Shown here one piece after another: positions 1-4,723 of a stretch of 10,887 nt of DNA (its first letter is position 1; each line of letters starts with the position of its first letter). The notes beneath the pieces are model-generated. The model searched no databases. It saw only the letters and a list, made by a program, of their open reading frames with translations, and was not told where the DNA came from. The translations under genes were made by a program, and so were the position numbers. Source of the DNA: DASVLX01 sp035552275. GTDB lineage: Bacteria > Actinomycetota > Actinomycetes > Mycobacteriales > Pseudonocardiaceae. The stretch is taken from contig DASZLR010000111.1 in assembly GCA_035552275.1 (NCBI GenBank), positions 1-10,887 of the forward strand. The letters run 5' to 3'.

Positions 1-57
1 AGCCCGTGTAACGGCTTGTGGTGCGCACTTGGCGAACACCCTTCGCAGAGCAGGTTG

Positions 58-131
58 TGGCCAGGGGCGGGATCGAACCGCCGACCTACCGCTTTTCAGG
101 CGGTCGCTCATACCAACTGAGCTACCTGGCC
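58..131 (-). tRNA. tRNA-Phe (GAA)
   Basis: The reverse complement folds as a complete 74-nt cloverleaf. The 7-bp acceptor is GGCCAGG/CCTGGCC, the discriminator is A, the D stem is GCTC/GAGC, the anticodon stem is ACCGC/GCGGT and the T stem is GGCGG/CCGCC. The anticodon loop is CTGAAAA, so the anticodon is GAA. The 3' CCA is not encoded, since CAA follows the discriminator. It is the last gene of a Glu-Asp-Phe cluster read leftward. Its 5' end directly abuts a TTTT run that closes a hairpin at 136-163. Confidence 0.97.
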
Positions 132-135
132 AAAA

Positions 136-163
136 GGCGGCCGACCAGAACTGGCCAGCCGCC
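136..163 (-). terminator. Terminator-shaped hairpin between tRNA-Asp and tRNA-Phe
   Basis: Read on the minus strand, GGCGGC and GCCGCC form the outer six base pairs. Inner pairs, including two G-U wobbles, extend the stem to about 12 bp around a 4-nt GTTC loop. TTTT follows at 135-132. This has the form of an intrinsic terminator, but it lies inside the tRNA cluster and its T run ends one base before tRNA-Phe. It could equally be an RNase processing stem in the tRNA precursor, or a partial attenuator that lowers the amount of tRNA-Phe transcript. I see no separate promoter for tRNA-Phe in the 37-nt gap. Confidence 0.6.
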
Positions 164-168
164 CGTGG

Positions 169-242
169 CGACCCAGACGGGACTCGAACCCGCGACCTTC
201 GCCGTGACAGGGCGACGCGCTAACCAACTGCGCCACTGGGCC
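169..242 (-). tRNA. tRNA-Asp (GTC)
   Basis: A complete 74-nt cloverleaf on the minus strand. The acceptor is GGCCCAG/CTGGGTC with one G-U pair, the discriminator is G, the D stem is GCGC/GCGC and the anticodon stem is TCGCC/GGCGA. The anticodon loop is CTGTCAC, which gives GTC. The three bases after the discriminator (168-166) read CCA on the minus strand, so this gene may encode its own CCA end, unlike its two neighbours. It is the middle gene of the Glu-Asp-Phe cluster. Confidence 0.97.
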
Positions 243-257
243 TTGTGCGTGATGCCG

Positions 258-330
258 TGCTCCCAACGGGGTTCGAACCCGTGCTACCGCCTTGAAAGGG
301 CGGCGTCCTAGGCCACTAGACGATGGGAGC
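258..330 (-). tRNA. tRNA-Glu (TTC)
   Basis: A 73-nt cloverleaf on the minus strand. The acceptor is GCTCCCA/TGGGAGC with discriminator A, the anticodon stem is CCGCC/GGCGG and the T stem is ACGGG/CCCGT. The anticodon loop is CTTTCAA, so the anticodon is TTC. CCA is not encoded. It is the first gene of the cluster, about 50 nt downstream of the predicted transcription start of the promoter at 390-418. Confidence 0.97.
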
Positions 331-389
331 CCGGCCGGCTCGGTGAACCGACCGACCGTGCTTCCAACGTCTCCGCTGGCAGCAGGAGA

Positions 390-418
390 AGCATAGGGCA
401 CGAGCGCACGGCACCCAA
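390..418 (-). promoter_or_regulatory. Promoter of the tRNA-Glu-Asp-Phe cluster
   Basis: On the minus strand, a -35 TTGGGT (418-413) and a -10 TATGCT (395-390) are separated by exactly 17 bp. Transcription would start near 383 and give a leader of about 50 nt before tRNA-Glu. This fits a strong housekeeping (SigA/HrdB-type) promoter. No better pair is visible upstream of the cluster. Confidence 0.65.
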
Positions 419-460
419 AACGGGTTCCGGTGTGCGCCGGTCCGTGGTGCGACCAGCGAT

Positions 461-510
461 GTCACCGGCACAGTCACCGGCAGTATCACCAGCCACCTGT
501 GACCGGCGAC
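461..510 (-). terminator. Long-loop hairpin downstream of the small gene; holds 12-bp repeats
   Basis: GTCACCGGCACAG (461-473) pairs with CTGTGACCGGCGAC (497-510). The stem is about 12-13 bp with one bulged A and one mismatch, around a 23-nt loop. It begins 12 nt past the stop of the minus-strand gene at 522-761 and is a possible terminator for it, although no T run follows. The left arm and loop contain three imperfect 12-bp units starting at 462, 474 and 486. Confidence 0.35.
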
Positions 511-521
511 CGGTGCGCCGG

Positions 522-761
522 CTACCGCACTACCGGTGGTGTTCCGTCGTCGTCCGGGGCCAGGCCCAGCATTTCCAGCAGGAGCCGGCAATCCTGGGCG
601 TCGCGCGCACCGCGGGCGACGGCGAGTCGGGCTCGCCGCACCTGATCGGTGGACACCCGCGTTGGATCGCCGTGTCGCTGGCTGGGGATGTCGGTGGAGT
701 GGCGAGGCACGGCTTCGTCCTCGGTCCACAACCACTTCCGGAGGTCAAGGGATCCGCTCAT
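522..761 (-). CDS. Small conserved-looking protein of unknown function (79 aa)
   Basis: A 79-residue cytoplasmic protein with no signal peptide or membrane segment. The ATG at 761 is chosen because AGGGAGG precedes it by about 5 nt; the frame stays open further upstream but has no ribosome site or recognisable protein there. The first 40 residues are polar (MSGSLDLRKWLW, then an Asp/Ser/Arg-rich stretch). Residues about 37-67 form one amphipathic helical region, VSTDQVRRARLAVARGARDA followed by DCRLLLEMLGL, and the end is acidic and proline-containing. I recall similar 'ARDAxDCRxLLxMLGL' tails from short actinobacterial hypothetical proteins, but I cannot name a function. It is a single gene, divergent from the copper operon and followed by the tRNA cluster. 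The ribosome site and normal codon use support a real gene. Confidence 0.72.
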   Translation of the reverse strand: MSGSLDLRKWLWTEDEAVPRHSTDIPSQRHGDPTRVSTDQVRRARLAVARGARDAQDCRLLLEMLGLAPDDDGTPPVVR

Positions 762-836
762 GGAAGCCTCCCTGCTCGGGTTTCCCAGCGAGGCTAGTTC
801 GCGGGAGGGCAGGTGCGCAGCACCCAGCGGGGTGAT

Positions 837-865
837 TCCGTACGAACGGAACGTAGCCAAGGCAA
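837..865 (-). promoter_or_regulatory. Candidate promoter of the small gene, with overlapping palindrome
   Basis: On the minus strand, TTGCCT (865-860) and TACGGA (842-837) are 17 bp apart, which would give a leader of about 70 nt before the ATG at 761. A perfect inverted repeat, TTCCGT-ACGA-ACGGAA (836-851), covers the -10 and part of the spacer, as expected of an operator. The -10 is not a perfect TANNNT, so the promoter call is tentative. Confidence 0.35.
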
Positions 866-994
866 CTATCCAGGTCGCCCGTTTGCCGGCATGCGCTTCG
901 GCACCCGGTGTGCTTGGCCACATTTCTTGACACATCACCCCTACGCACCCTCAAGTAGCTTCGTCTCCAACGTAGAGCGACGTGACGTAACTCC

Positions 995-1024
995 TGGTGT
1001 ACTCCTACCCCCTAGGGGTATAGG
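995..1024 (+). promoter_or_regulatory. Predicted promoter of the copZ-copA operon
   Basis: A -10 TATAGG (1019-1024) and a weak -35 TGGTGT (995-1000) are separated by 18 bp. Transcription would begin near 1031, leaving a leader of about 30 nt with the copZ ribosome site. The CsoR-type palindrome fills most of the spacer and touches the -10, so a bound repressor would block RNA polymerase directly. The -35 is poor, and the position rests mostly on the -10 and operator geometry. Confidence 0.5.
1006..1020. promoter_or_regulatory. CsoR-type copper-responsive operator
   Basis: TACCCCCTAGGGGTA is a perfect TACCCC/GGGGTA inverted repeat around a 3-bp centre. It matches the known form of actinobacterial CsoR sites: a C tract and a G tract flanked by TA/AT. 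CsoR is a tetrameric Cu(I)-sensing repressor that leaves DNA when copper binds. Its place between -35 and -10 of copZ-copA is the expected one. The csoR gene is not in this window, so it must act from elsewhere. Related CsoR/RcnR-family sensors bind similar sites, so the exact regulator is inferred. Confidence 0.82.
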
Positions 1025-1061
1025 GTGGCGATCGGCATCGACCCGTCGAAAGGATGTTTCC

Positions 1062-1283
1062 GTGGCCCTCAGCGACAACTTCACCGCTACCTACACCGTC
1101 ACCGGTATGACGTGCGAGCACTGCGCCGCCTCGGTCACTGAGGAACTGACTGAGCTGACCGGCGTGACCGGCGTCAAGGTCGACGTGGCCACCGGGGCCG
1201 TCACCGTCACCAGCGAGCACGAGCTCTCGCAGGACGACGTCGCCAAGGCGGTCACCACCGCCGGCTACCAACTGGCAGCGTGA
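1062..1283 (+). CDS. copZ: Copper chaperone CopZ (heavy-metal-associated domain protein)
   Basis: A 73-residue cytosolic metallochaperone of the HMA fold that binds Cu(I) and passes it to the ATPase encoded next to it. The metal site is GMTCEHC at residues 15-21, with Cys18 and Cys21 as the copper-binding thiolates. The rest follows the beta-alpha-beta-beta-alpha-beta plan, including a VKVDVATGAVTV strand pair and a C-terminal AGYQ segment, and the length is normal for the family. The GTG at 1062 is chosen because AAAGGA lies 7 nt upstream and the protein then starts just before the HMA domain; the frame is open further upstream but would run through the operator and promoter. Its TGA overlaps the GTG of copA (GTGA), implying translational coupling. 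Expression should rise with copper through the CsoR-type operator. Confidence 0.93.
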   Translation: MALSDNFTATYTVTGMTCEHCAASVTEELTELTGVTGVKVDVATGAVTVTSEHELSQDDVAKAVTTAGYQLAA

Positions 1284-3490
1284 CCCGCATGTCCGCACCG
1301 CCGCAAGCCGAGCCCAACCAACGGGTCGAACTGGACATCACCGGGATGACCTGCGCGTCCTGCGCGGCGCGGATCGAACGGAAGCTCAACAAGCTCGACG
1401 GCGTGCGCGCCGCGGTGAACTTCGCCACCGAGCGCGCCACCGTCAGCCACGGGGACGCCATCAGCGTGGACCAGCTGATCGCCGCCGTCGAGTCGGCCGG
1501 ATACCAGGCCAGGCCGCCGAAGCCGGCCGACCAGCCCGACGACGCCGCCGCCCGGCCCGGATCGGATCTCGGGTTGCGGCTGGTCGCGTCCGCGGCGCTG
1601 ACCGTGCCGGTGCTGGTGCTGTCCATGGTGCCGGCGGCGCAATTCCCGATGTGGCCGTGGCTGGCCCTGGTGCTGGCCACCCCGGTCGCGGTGTGGGGCG
1701 CGCTGCCGTTCCACCGCGCCGCGCTGACCAATCTGCGGCATGGCAGCGCCACCATGGACACCCTGGTCTCGCTGGGCGTCTCGGTCGCCTACCTGTGGTC
1801 GGTGTACGCGCTGGTGGTCGCCGGGTCGGGCGATCTGTACCTAGAGGTCGCCGCCGTGGTGACCAGCTTCCTGCTGTTCGGCCGCTGGCTGGAGGCCCGC
1901 GCCAAGCGCAGCGCCGGCGCTGCGCTGCGGGCGCTGCTGGAGCTGGGCGCCAAAGATGTGACCGTGCTGCGCGAGGGCCGGGAGCAGCGGGTCCCGGTCA
2001 GCGAACTGGCCGTGGGCATGGACTTCGTGGTCCGGCCGGGCGAGAAGATCGCCACCGACGGAGTCGTCCGCTCCGGCACCTCGGCCCTGGACCGCTCGCT
2101 GCTCACCGGCGAGTCGGTGCCCGAGGAGGTCGGCCCCGGCGCGGCCGTGGTCGGCGGCACGGTCAACGTGGGCGGCCGGCTGGTCGTGCGGGCCACCAAG
2201 GTCGGCGCGGACACCCAGCTCGCCCACATGGCCCGGCTGGTCGAGCGGGCGCAGTCGGGCAAGGCCGAGGTGCAGCGGCTGGCCGACCGGGTGTCCGCGA
2301 TCTTCGTGCCGGTGGTGGTCGGCATCGCGGTGTGCACGCTGGCCGGCTGGCTGCTGACCGGCGGCTCCGCGCACACGGCGATCACGGCCGCCGTCGCCGT
2401 GCTGGTCATCGCCTGCCCGTGCGCGCTGGGTCTGGCCACCCCGACCGCGCTGCTGGTCGGCACCGGCCGGGGCGCGCAACTGGGCATTCTGGTCAAGGGA
2501 CCGGAGGCGCTGGAGTCAACCCGGCGGGTGAACACCATCGTGCTGGACAAGACCGGCACCGTCACCACCGGCGTCATGCGGGTGGTCGATGTGATTGTCG
2601 CCACATCGGTGACCACTCGGGTCGAGCTGCTCCGGCTGGCCGGCGCGGCGGAGACCGGATCGGCGCACCCGGTGGCGGCGGCGATCGTGGCCGCCGCGCT
2701 GGCCGAGTACGGCGAACTGCCCGCGCTGGCCGAGTTTCGCAGCCTGGACGGGCTCGGCGTGACCGCCCTGGTCGACGGCCGCCAGGTCGTGGTCGGCCGG
2801 CCCAGGCTGCTGGCCGAACAGGGCATCTCACTGACCGACGAACTGGCCGCCGCCGTCCGCCGTGCCGAGGCGGCCGGCCGCACCGTGGTCGCGATCGCCT
2901 CCGACGGCGTGCCGCAGGGCCTGGTGCTGGTCGCTGACGCGGTCCGGCCGAGTAGCGCTGCCGCGGTGGCCCGGCTGCGCGCGCTGGGCCTGTACCCGAT
3001 CCTGCTGACCGGCGACAACGCCGCCGTCGGCAGGTCGATCGCCGCCGAGGTCGGCATCGCGCACCGCGATGTGATCGCCGAGGTGCTGCCCGAGGAGAAG
3101 GCGGCCGTGGTCGACAAGCTGCGGGCCGACGGCTGGGTGGTGGCGATGGTCGGCGACGGCGTCAACGACGCGCCCGCCCTGGCCACCGCCGACCTCGGCC
3201 TGGCCATGGGCACCGGGTCCGACGTGGCCATCGAGGCCGGCGACCTGACCCTGGTGCGTGGCGACCTGCGGTCTGCCGTGGACGCCATCCGGCTGTCCCG
3301 ACGGACCCTGCGCACGATCAAGCAGAACCTGTTCTGGGCGTTCGCCTATAACCTCGCCGCGCTCCCGCTGGCCGCCGCCGGACTGCTCAATCCGATGATT
3401 GGCGCGGCCACGATGGCGATGTCGAGTGTGTTCGTGGTGAGCAACAGCCTGCGGCTGCGTCGGTTCCAACCCCTGTCTGAGCAGGGCTGA
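1280..3490 (+). CDS. copA: Cu(I)-exporting P1B-type ATPase CopA
   Basis: A 736-residue inner-membrane pump that uses ATP to export Cu(I) from the cytosol. One N-terminal HMA domain carries GMTCASC (Cys25, Cys28). Two class-specific helices (about 98-117 and 125-145) precede two more (157-205). The actuator domain has TGES at 276-279. The sixth helix has the copper-binding CPC at 379-381, and the phosphorylation site is DKTGT (Asp423). The nucleotide domain has the His463-Pro464 pair, TGDN at 577-580 and GDGVND at 625-630. Tyr690-Asn691 in helix 7 and Met712/Ser716 in helix 8 match the Cu(I) subgroup (P1B-1) rather than Zn or Cd pumps. Length is typical for a pump with one metal domain. The GTG start overlaps the copZ stop by 4 bp; the ATG at 1289 is an alternative. 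Hairpins follow at 3509 and 3636. Confidence 0.96.
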   Translation: MTRMSAPPQAEPNQRVELDITGMTCASCAARIERKLNKLDGVRAAVNFATERATVSHGDAISVDQLIAAVESAGYQARPPKPADQPDDAAARPGSDLGLRLVASAALTVPVLVLSMVPAAQFPMWPWLALVLATPVAVWGALPFHRAALTNLRHGSATMDTLVSLGVSVAYLWSVYALVVAGSGDLYLEVAAVVTSFLLFGRWLEARAKRSAGAALRALLELGAKDVTVLREGREQRVPVSELAVGMDFVVRPGEKIATDGVVRSGTSALDRSLLTGESVPEEVGPGAAVVGGTVNVGGRLVVRATKVGADTQLAHMARLVERAQSGKAEVQRLADRVSAIFVPVVVGIAVCTLAGWLLTGGSAHTAITAAVAVLVIACPCALGLATPTALLVGTGRGAQLGILVKGPEALESTRRVNTIVLDKTGTVTTGVMRVVDVIVATSVTTRVELLRLAGAAETGSAHPVAAAIVAAALAEYGELPALAEFRSLDGLGVTALVDGRQVVVGRPRLLAEQGISLTDELAAAVRRAEAAGRTVVAIASDGVPQGLVLVADAVRPSSAAAVARLRALGLYPILLTGDNAAVGRSIAAEVGIAHRDVIAEVLPEEKAAVVDKLRADGWVVAMVGDGVNDAPALATADLGLAMGTGSDVAIEAGDLTLVRGDLRSAVDAIRLSRRTLRTIKQNLFWAFAYNLAALPLAAAGLLNPMIGAATMAMSSVFVVSNSLRLRRFQPLSEQG

Positions 3491-3508
3491 CGGTGGCCTG
3501 GACGTGAC

Positions 3509-3532
3509 GATTAACCGAACAATAGGTTGATC
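3509..3532 (+). terminator. Hairpin just after copA
   Basis: GATTAACC (3509-3516) pairs with GGTTGATC (3525-3532) over 8 bp with one T-G wobble and an 8-nt loop, 19 nt after the copA stop. It is A/T-rich for this genome and followed by a TTTT at 3543-3546 rather than an immediate T run. It may be the first terminator of the copper operon, or a protein-binding palindrome. Confidence 0.4.
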
Positions 3533-3579
3533 GGGACAAGAATTTTCCGGCGCGAACCCCTCCCGTTCCGGCGATCGGC

Positions 3580-3603
3580 GTGTCAGAATTTCATTGCTGA
3601 CAC
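3580..3603. repeat. Perfect inverted repeat GTGTCAG-N10-CTGACAC
   Basis: Two perfect 7-bp arms (3580-3586 and 3597-3603) flank a 10-bp A/T-rich centre that holds a second small AAT/ATT pair. The symmetry and spacing resemble the operator of a dimeric regulator, but no start codon lies close to it. It could otherwise act as a weak second terminator after copA. Confidence 0.5.
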
Positions 3604-3635
3604 ACCCCCGGTCAGCGCCTGTGGAGATCCCCTCC

Positions 3636-3668
3636 AGCCCCCGCGTTCCTCCCCCTGGCGCGGGGGCT
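3636..3668 (+). terminator. GC-rich terminator hairpin downstream of copA
   Basis: AGCCCCCGCG (3636-3645) and CGCGGGGGCT (3659-3668) form a perfect 10-bp stem around a 13-nt loop. The T run after it is poor (CTCT), which is common in actinomycetes where terminators often lack a U tail. It is the strongest stop signal for the copZ-copA transcript, though 145 nt past copA. Confidence 0.6.
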
Positions 3669-3828
3669 CTCCGCTGTCCAGGGCACCTTTGCGCGATTGG
3701 CGCGTCCGGACAGTTCGGCGCGACGCAATGGTTCGCACACTAGGCCGAATGCCGATTCGCGATTAGGCCGTTCGGCGGTAATCCGTGGGAAACCGCACAC
3801 CCCCGCGACCGCGCCGCAACCGAACCGT

Positions 3829-3834
3829 TATCGT
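3829..3834 (+). promoter_or_regulatory. -10 element for a leaderless transcript
   Basis: TATCGT fits the actinobacterial TANNNT -10 and ends 7 nt before the GTG at 3842. Transcription would therefore begin at the start codon itself. No ribosome site precedes this GTG and no good -35 is visible. Confidence 0.5.
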
Positions 3835-3841
3835 GTGCGGC

Positions 3842-4183
3842 GTGGCAATACCTTCACTAGGCGGCAGAGCGATCAAGACCGGCCGGCACCGGCCGGTGGC
3901 GGCCGAGGCGGATCCGCACGCTCCCGGTCGGGAGCTGGAGTCCTATCTCGCGGCGCTGTCACCCGAGGCAGAGGCCGAGACCACCGCGACCGGCGGCCGA
4001 TTCGGCAACGCGCAGGTCTATCAGCTCCGGCTGCCGCTCATCGCCAACGAGCAGCTCCGCGAGCTGGCCAACGCCCAGGGCACCGCCCCGCTCGCGCTGG
4101 CTCAGGAATGGATCATGCAGCGGCTCCGGTACGAGTTCGCCCAGCACGAGCGGCAGACGAACGGACAGCGGGCCCAGTACTGA
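3842..4183 (+). CDS. Small protein with possible ribbon-helix-helix-like C-terminal region; function unknown
   Basis: A 113-residue soluble protein. Residues 1-55 are polar and likely disordered (basic, then Glu/Ala-rich). Residues 58-97 are the folded-looking part: a strand-like AQVYQLRLPL followed by two helices, NEQLRELANAQGTAPLALAQEW and IMQRLRYEFAQ. A strand, then a helix, a 'GTAP' turn and another helix resembles RHH/CopG/Arc-type DNA-binding proteins and antitoxins ('RLPxxxxEQLRxLAxxxGTxxxxLxxEW'), but this is by eye only. The GTG at 3842 is chosen because TATCGT ends 7 nt upstream, the spacing of leaderless actinobacterial genes; upstream in-frame GTGs at 3785 and 3833 lack ribosome sites. 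No toxin gene is adjacent, so an antitoxin role is not supported. It is convergent with the cold-shock gene, with a shared terminator between. Confidence 0.7.
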   Translation: MAIPSLGGRAIKTGRHRPVAAEADPHAPGRELESYLAALSPEAEAETTATGGRFGNAQVYQLRLPLIANEQLRELANAQGTAPLALAQEWIMQRLRYEFAQHERQTNGQRAQY

Positions 4184-4242
4184 TCGGGGCCGTACCAGGC
4201 GCCCCAACACAAGTACCGCCGCACGATCCCCGCAACCGGAAC

Positions 4243-4271
4243 GGGCCCCACTCTCGGCGAGAGTGGGGCCC
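4243..4271. terminator. Strong bidirectional terminator
   Basis: GGGCCCCACTCT (4243-4254) and AGAGTGGGGCCC (4260-4271) form a perfect 12-bp stem with a 5-nt loop. It lies between two convergent genes, 60 nt past the stop at 4183 and 26 nt past the stop of the cold-shock gene, so it can end both transcripts. There is no long T run on either side. Confidence 0.85.
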
Positions 4272-4296
4272 TTGGCATTCCGTCAGCGTTGGCGGA

Positions 4297-4500
4297 TCAC
4301 GCCGGGTGAACGTTCTGGGCCTGCGGACCCTTGGTCCCCTGGCCAACCTCGAACGTCACCTTCTGGTTCTCCTCCAGAGTCTTGTAACCGTTCGTCTGGA
4401 TCTCGGAGTAGTGCACGAACACGTCCGGTCCACCGTCGGCACGCTGGATGAACCCGTAGCCCTTCTCCGAGTTGAACCACTTGACGGTTCCCTCTGCCAC
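4297..4500 (-). CDS. cspA: Cold-shock family RNA chaperone (CspA type)
   Basis: A 67-residue single-domain cold-shock protein that binds single-stranded RNA and DNA as a five-stranded beta barrel and melts RNA secondary structure. RNP1 is KGYGFI at residues 13-18 and RNP2 is VFVHY at 27-31. The start GTVKWFN and the end GPQAQNV are family hallmarks, and the length is standard. The start is the GTG at 4500, with AGGAGG 5 nt upstream, an excellent ribosome site. The paralogue name (cspA/scoF-type) is by family only. It is a single gene with its own promoter and a leader of about 145 nt, in line with post-transcriptional control of cold-shock genes, although many actinobacterial copies are constitutive. 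Confidence 0.96.
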   Translation of the reverse strand: MAEGTVKWFNSEKGYGFIQRADGGPDVFVHYSEIQTNGYKTLEENQKVTFEVGQGTKGPQAQNVHPA

Positions 4501-4651
4501 GCCCGCCTCCTCGCAGGATCAGCTGGAACTGCACCGTGCAGCCCCCGGCCGTTCCCGGGCCGTTCCTTGATCTCAGGCGAGAAGACAGAACGCCCGCGCA
4601 TCGTTCCGCGAGCGTGTGAAGCACGAACACGGCAACTACGGCCTGCGGCAG
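4501..4651 (-). promoter_or_regulatory. Long 5' leader of the cold-shock gene
   Basis: If the promoter at 4652-4680 is right, the mRNA leader is about 145 nt. It holds the ribosome site AGGAGG (4511-4506), a small CTGCA/TGCAG hairpin (4529-4541) and two direct copies of GGAACGGCC (4566-4558 and 4555-4547), 11 nt apart. Long structured leaders control several csp mRNAs in other bacteria, but I see no known E. coli-type cold-box here. Confidence 0.45.
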
Positions 4652-4680
4652 AGTTTAGCGGTTTGCCGGGCCACGCACTA
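4652..4680 (-). promoter_or_regulatory. Predicted promoter of the cold-shock gene
   Basis: On the minus strand, a -10 TAAACT (4657-4652), a good TANNNT, has a weak -35 TAGTGC (4680-4675) at 17 bp. Transcription would begin near 4645. It lies downstream of the CGNR gene's stop, so the cold-shock gene need not depend on read-through from that gene. Confidence 0.5.
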
Positions 4681-4723
4681 CCACGTGATACAGCCCGTTT
4701 CAGGTGAGGTCGCGGGAATACCC

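Larger units (their letters stand above)
762..1061. other. Gene-free divergent region between the small gene and copZ
   Basis: About 300 bp without a convincing gene. It holds the candidate leftward promoter and palindrome (836-865) and, at the right end, the copper-responsive operator and promoter (995-1024) and the copZ ribosome site (AAAGGA, 1049-1054). A TTGACA at 927-932 on the plus strand has no acceptable -10 at 16-19 bp. Frames that stay open across the region lack ribosome sites and recognisable protein sequence. Confidence 0.6.
3491..3841. other. Gene-free region downstream of copA with three successive inverted repeats
   Basis: About 350 bp with no convincing gene. In order it holds an A/T-rich 8-bp hairpin (3509-3532), an 8-bp direct repeat TTCCGGCG (3545 and 3566), a perfect GTGTCAG/CTGACAC inverted repeat (3580-3603) and a strong GC hairpin (3636-3668). 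A small CGAAT-GCCG-ATTCG palindrome (3746-3759) follows, then the -10 of the next gene (3829-3834). Parts are clearly more A/T-rich than the flanking genes. Short open frames here lack ribosome sites and family resemblance. Confidence 0.6.

Noticed and set aside
1..16. Small bulged hairpin as terminator of the tRNA cluster
   Set aside because: Only 6 bp with a bulge, at the window edge, so what follows it cannot be seen.
308..496. 62-aa minus-strand frame with an AGD repeat upstream of the tRNAs
   Set aside because: The repeat comes from the 12-bp DNA repeats. The frame crosses the tRNA promoter and into tRNA-Glu, with no ribosome site.
927..932. TTGACA as a -35 box for a rightward promoter
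   Set aside because: No acceptable -10 lies 16-19 bp downstream; probably chance, and the copper promoter is further right.
813..1061. In-frame upstream extension of copZ
   Set aside because: It would run through the CsoR-type operator and promoter, has no ribosome site, and adds sequence unlike any HMA chaperone. The GTG at 1062 has AAAGGA at good spacing.
1789..3321. 510-aa open frame on the minus strand opposite copA
   Set aside because: Low-complexity Ser/Thr/Ala/Arg protein typical of the antisense of a high-GC gene; copA is certain on the plus strand.
3697..4707. 336-aa plus-strand frame across the small gene and the cold-shock gene
   Set aside because: It overlaps a certain cold-shock gene on the other strand and a strong terminator; Arg/Pro-rich without motifs.
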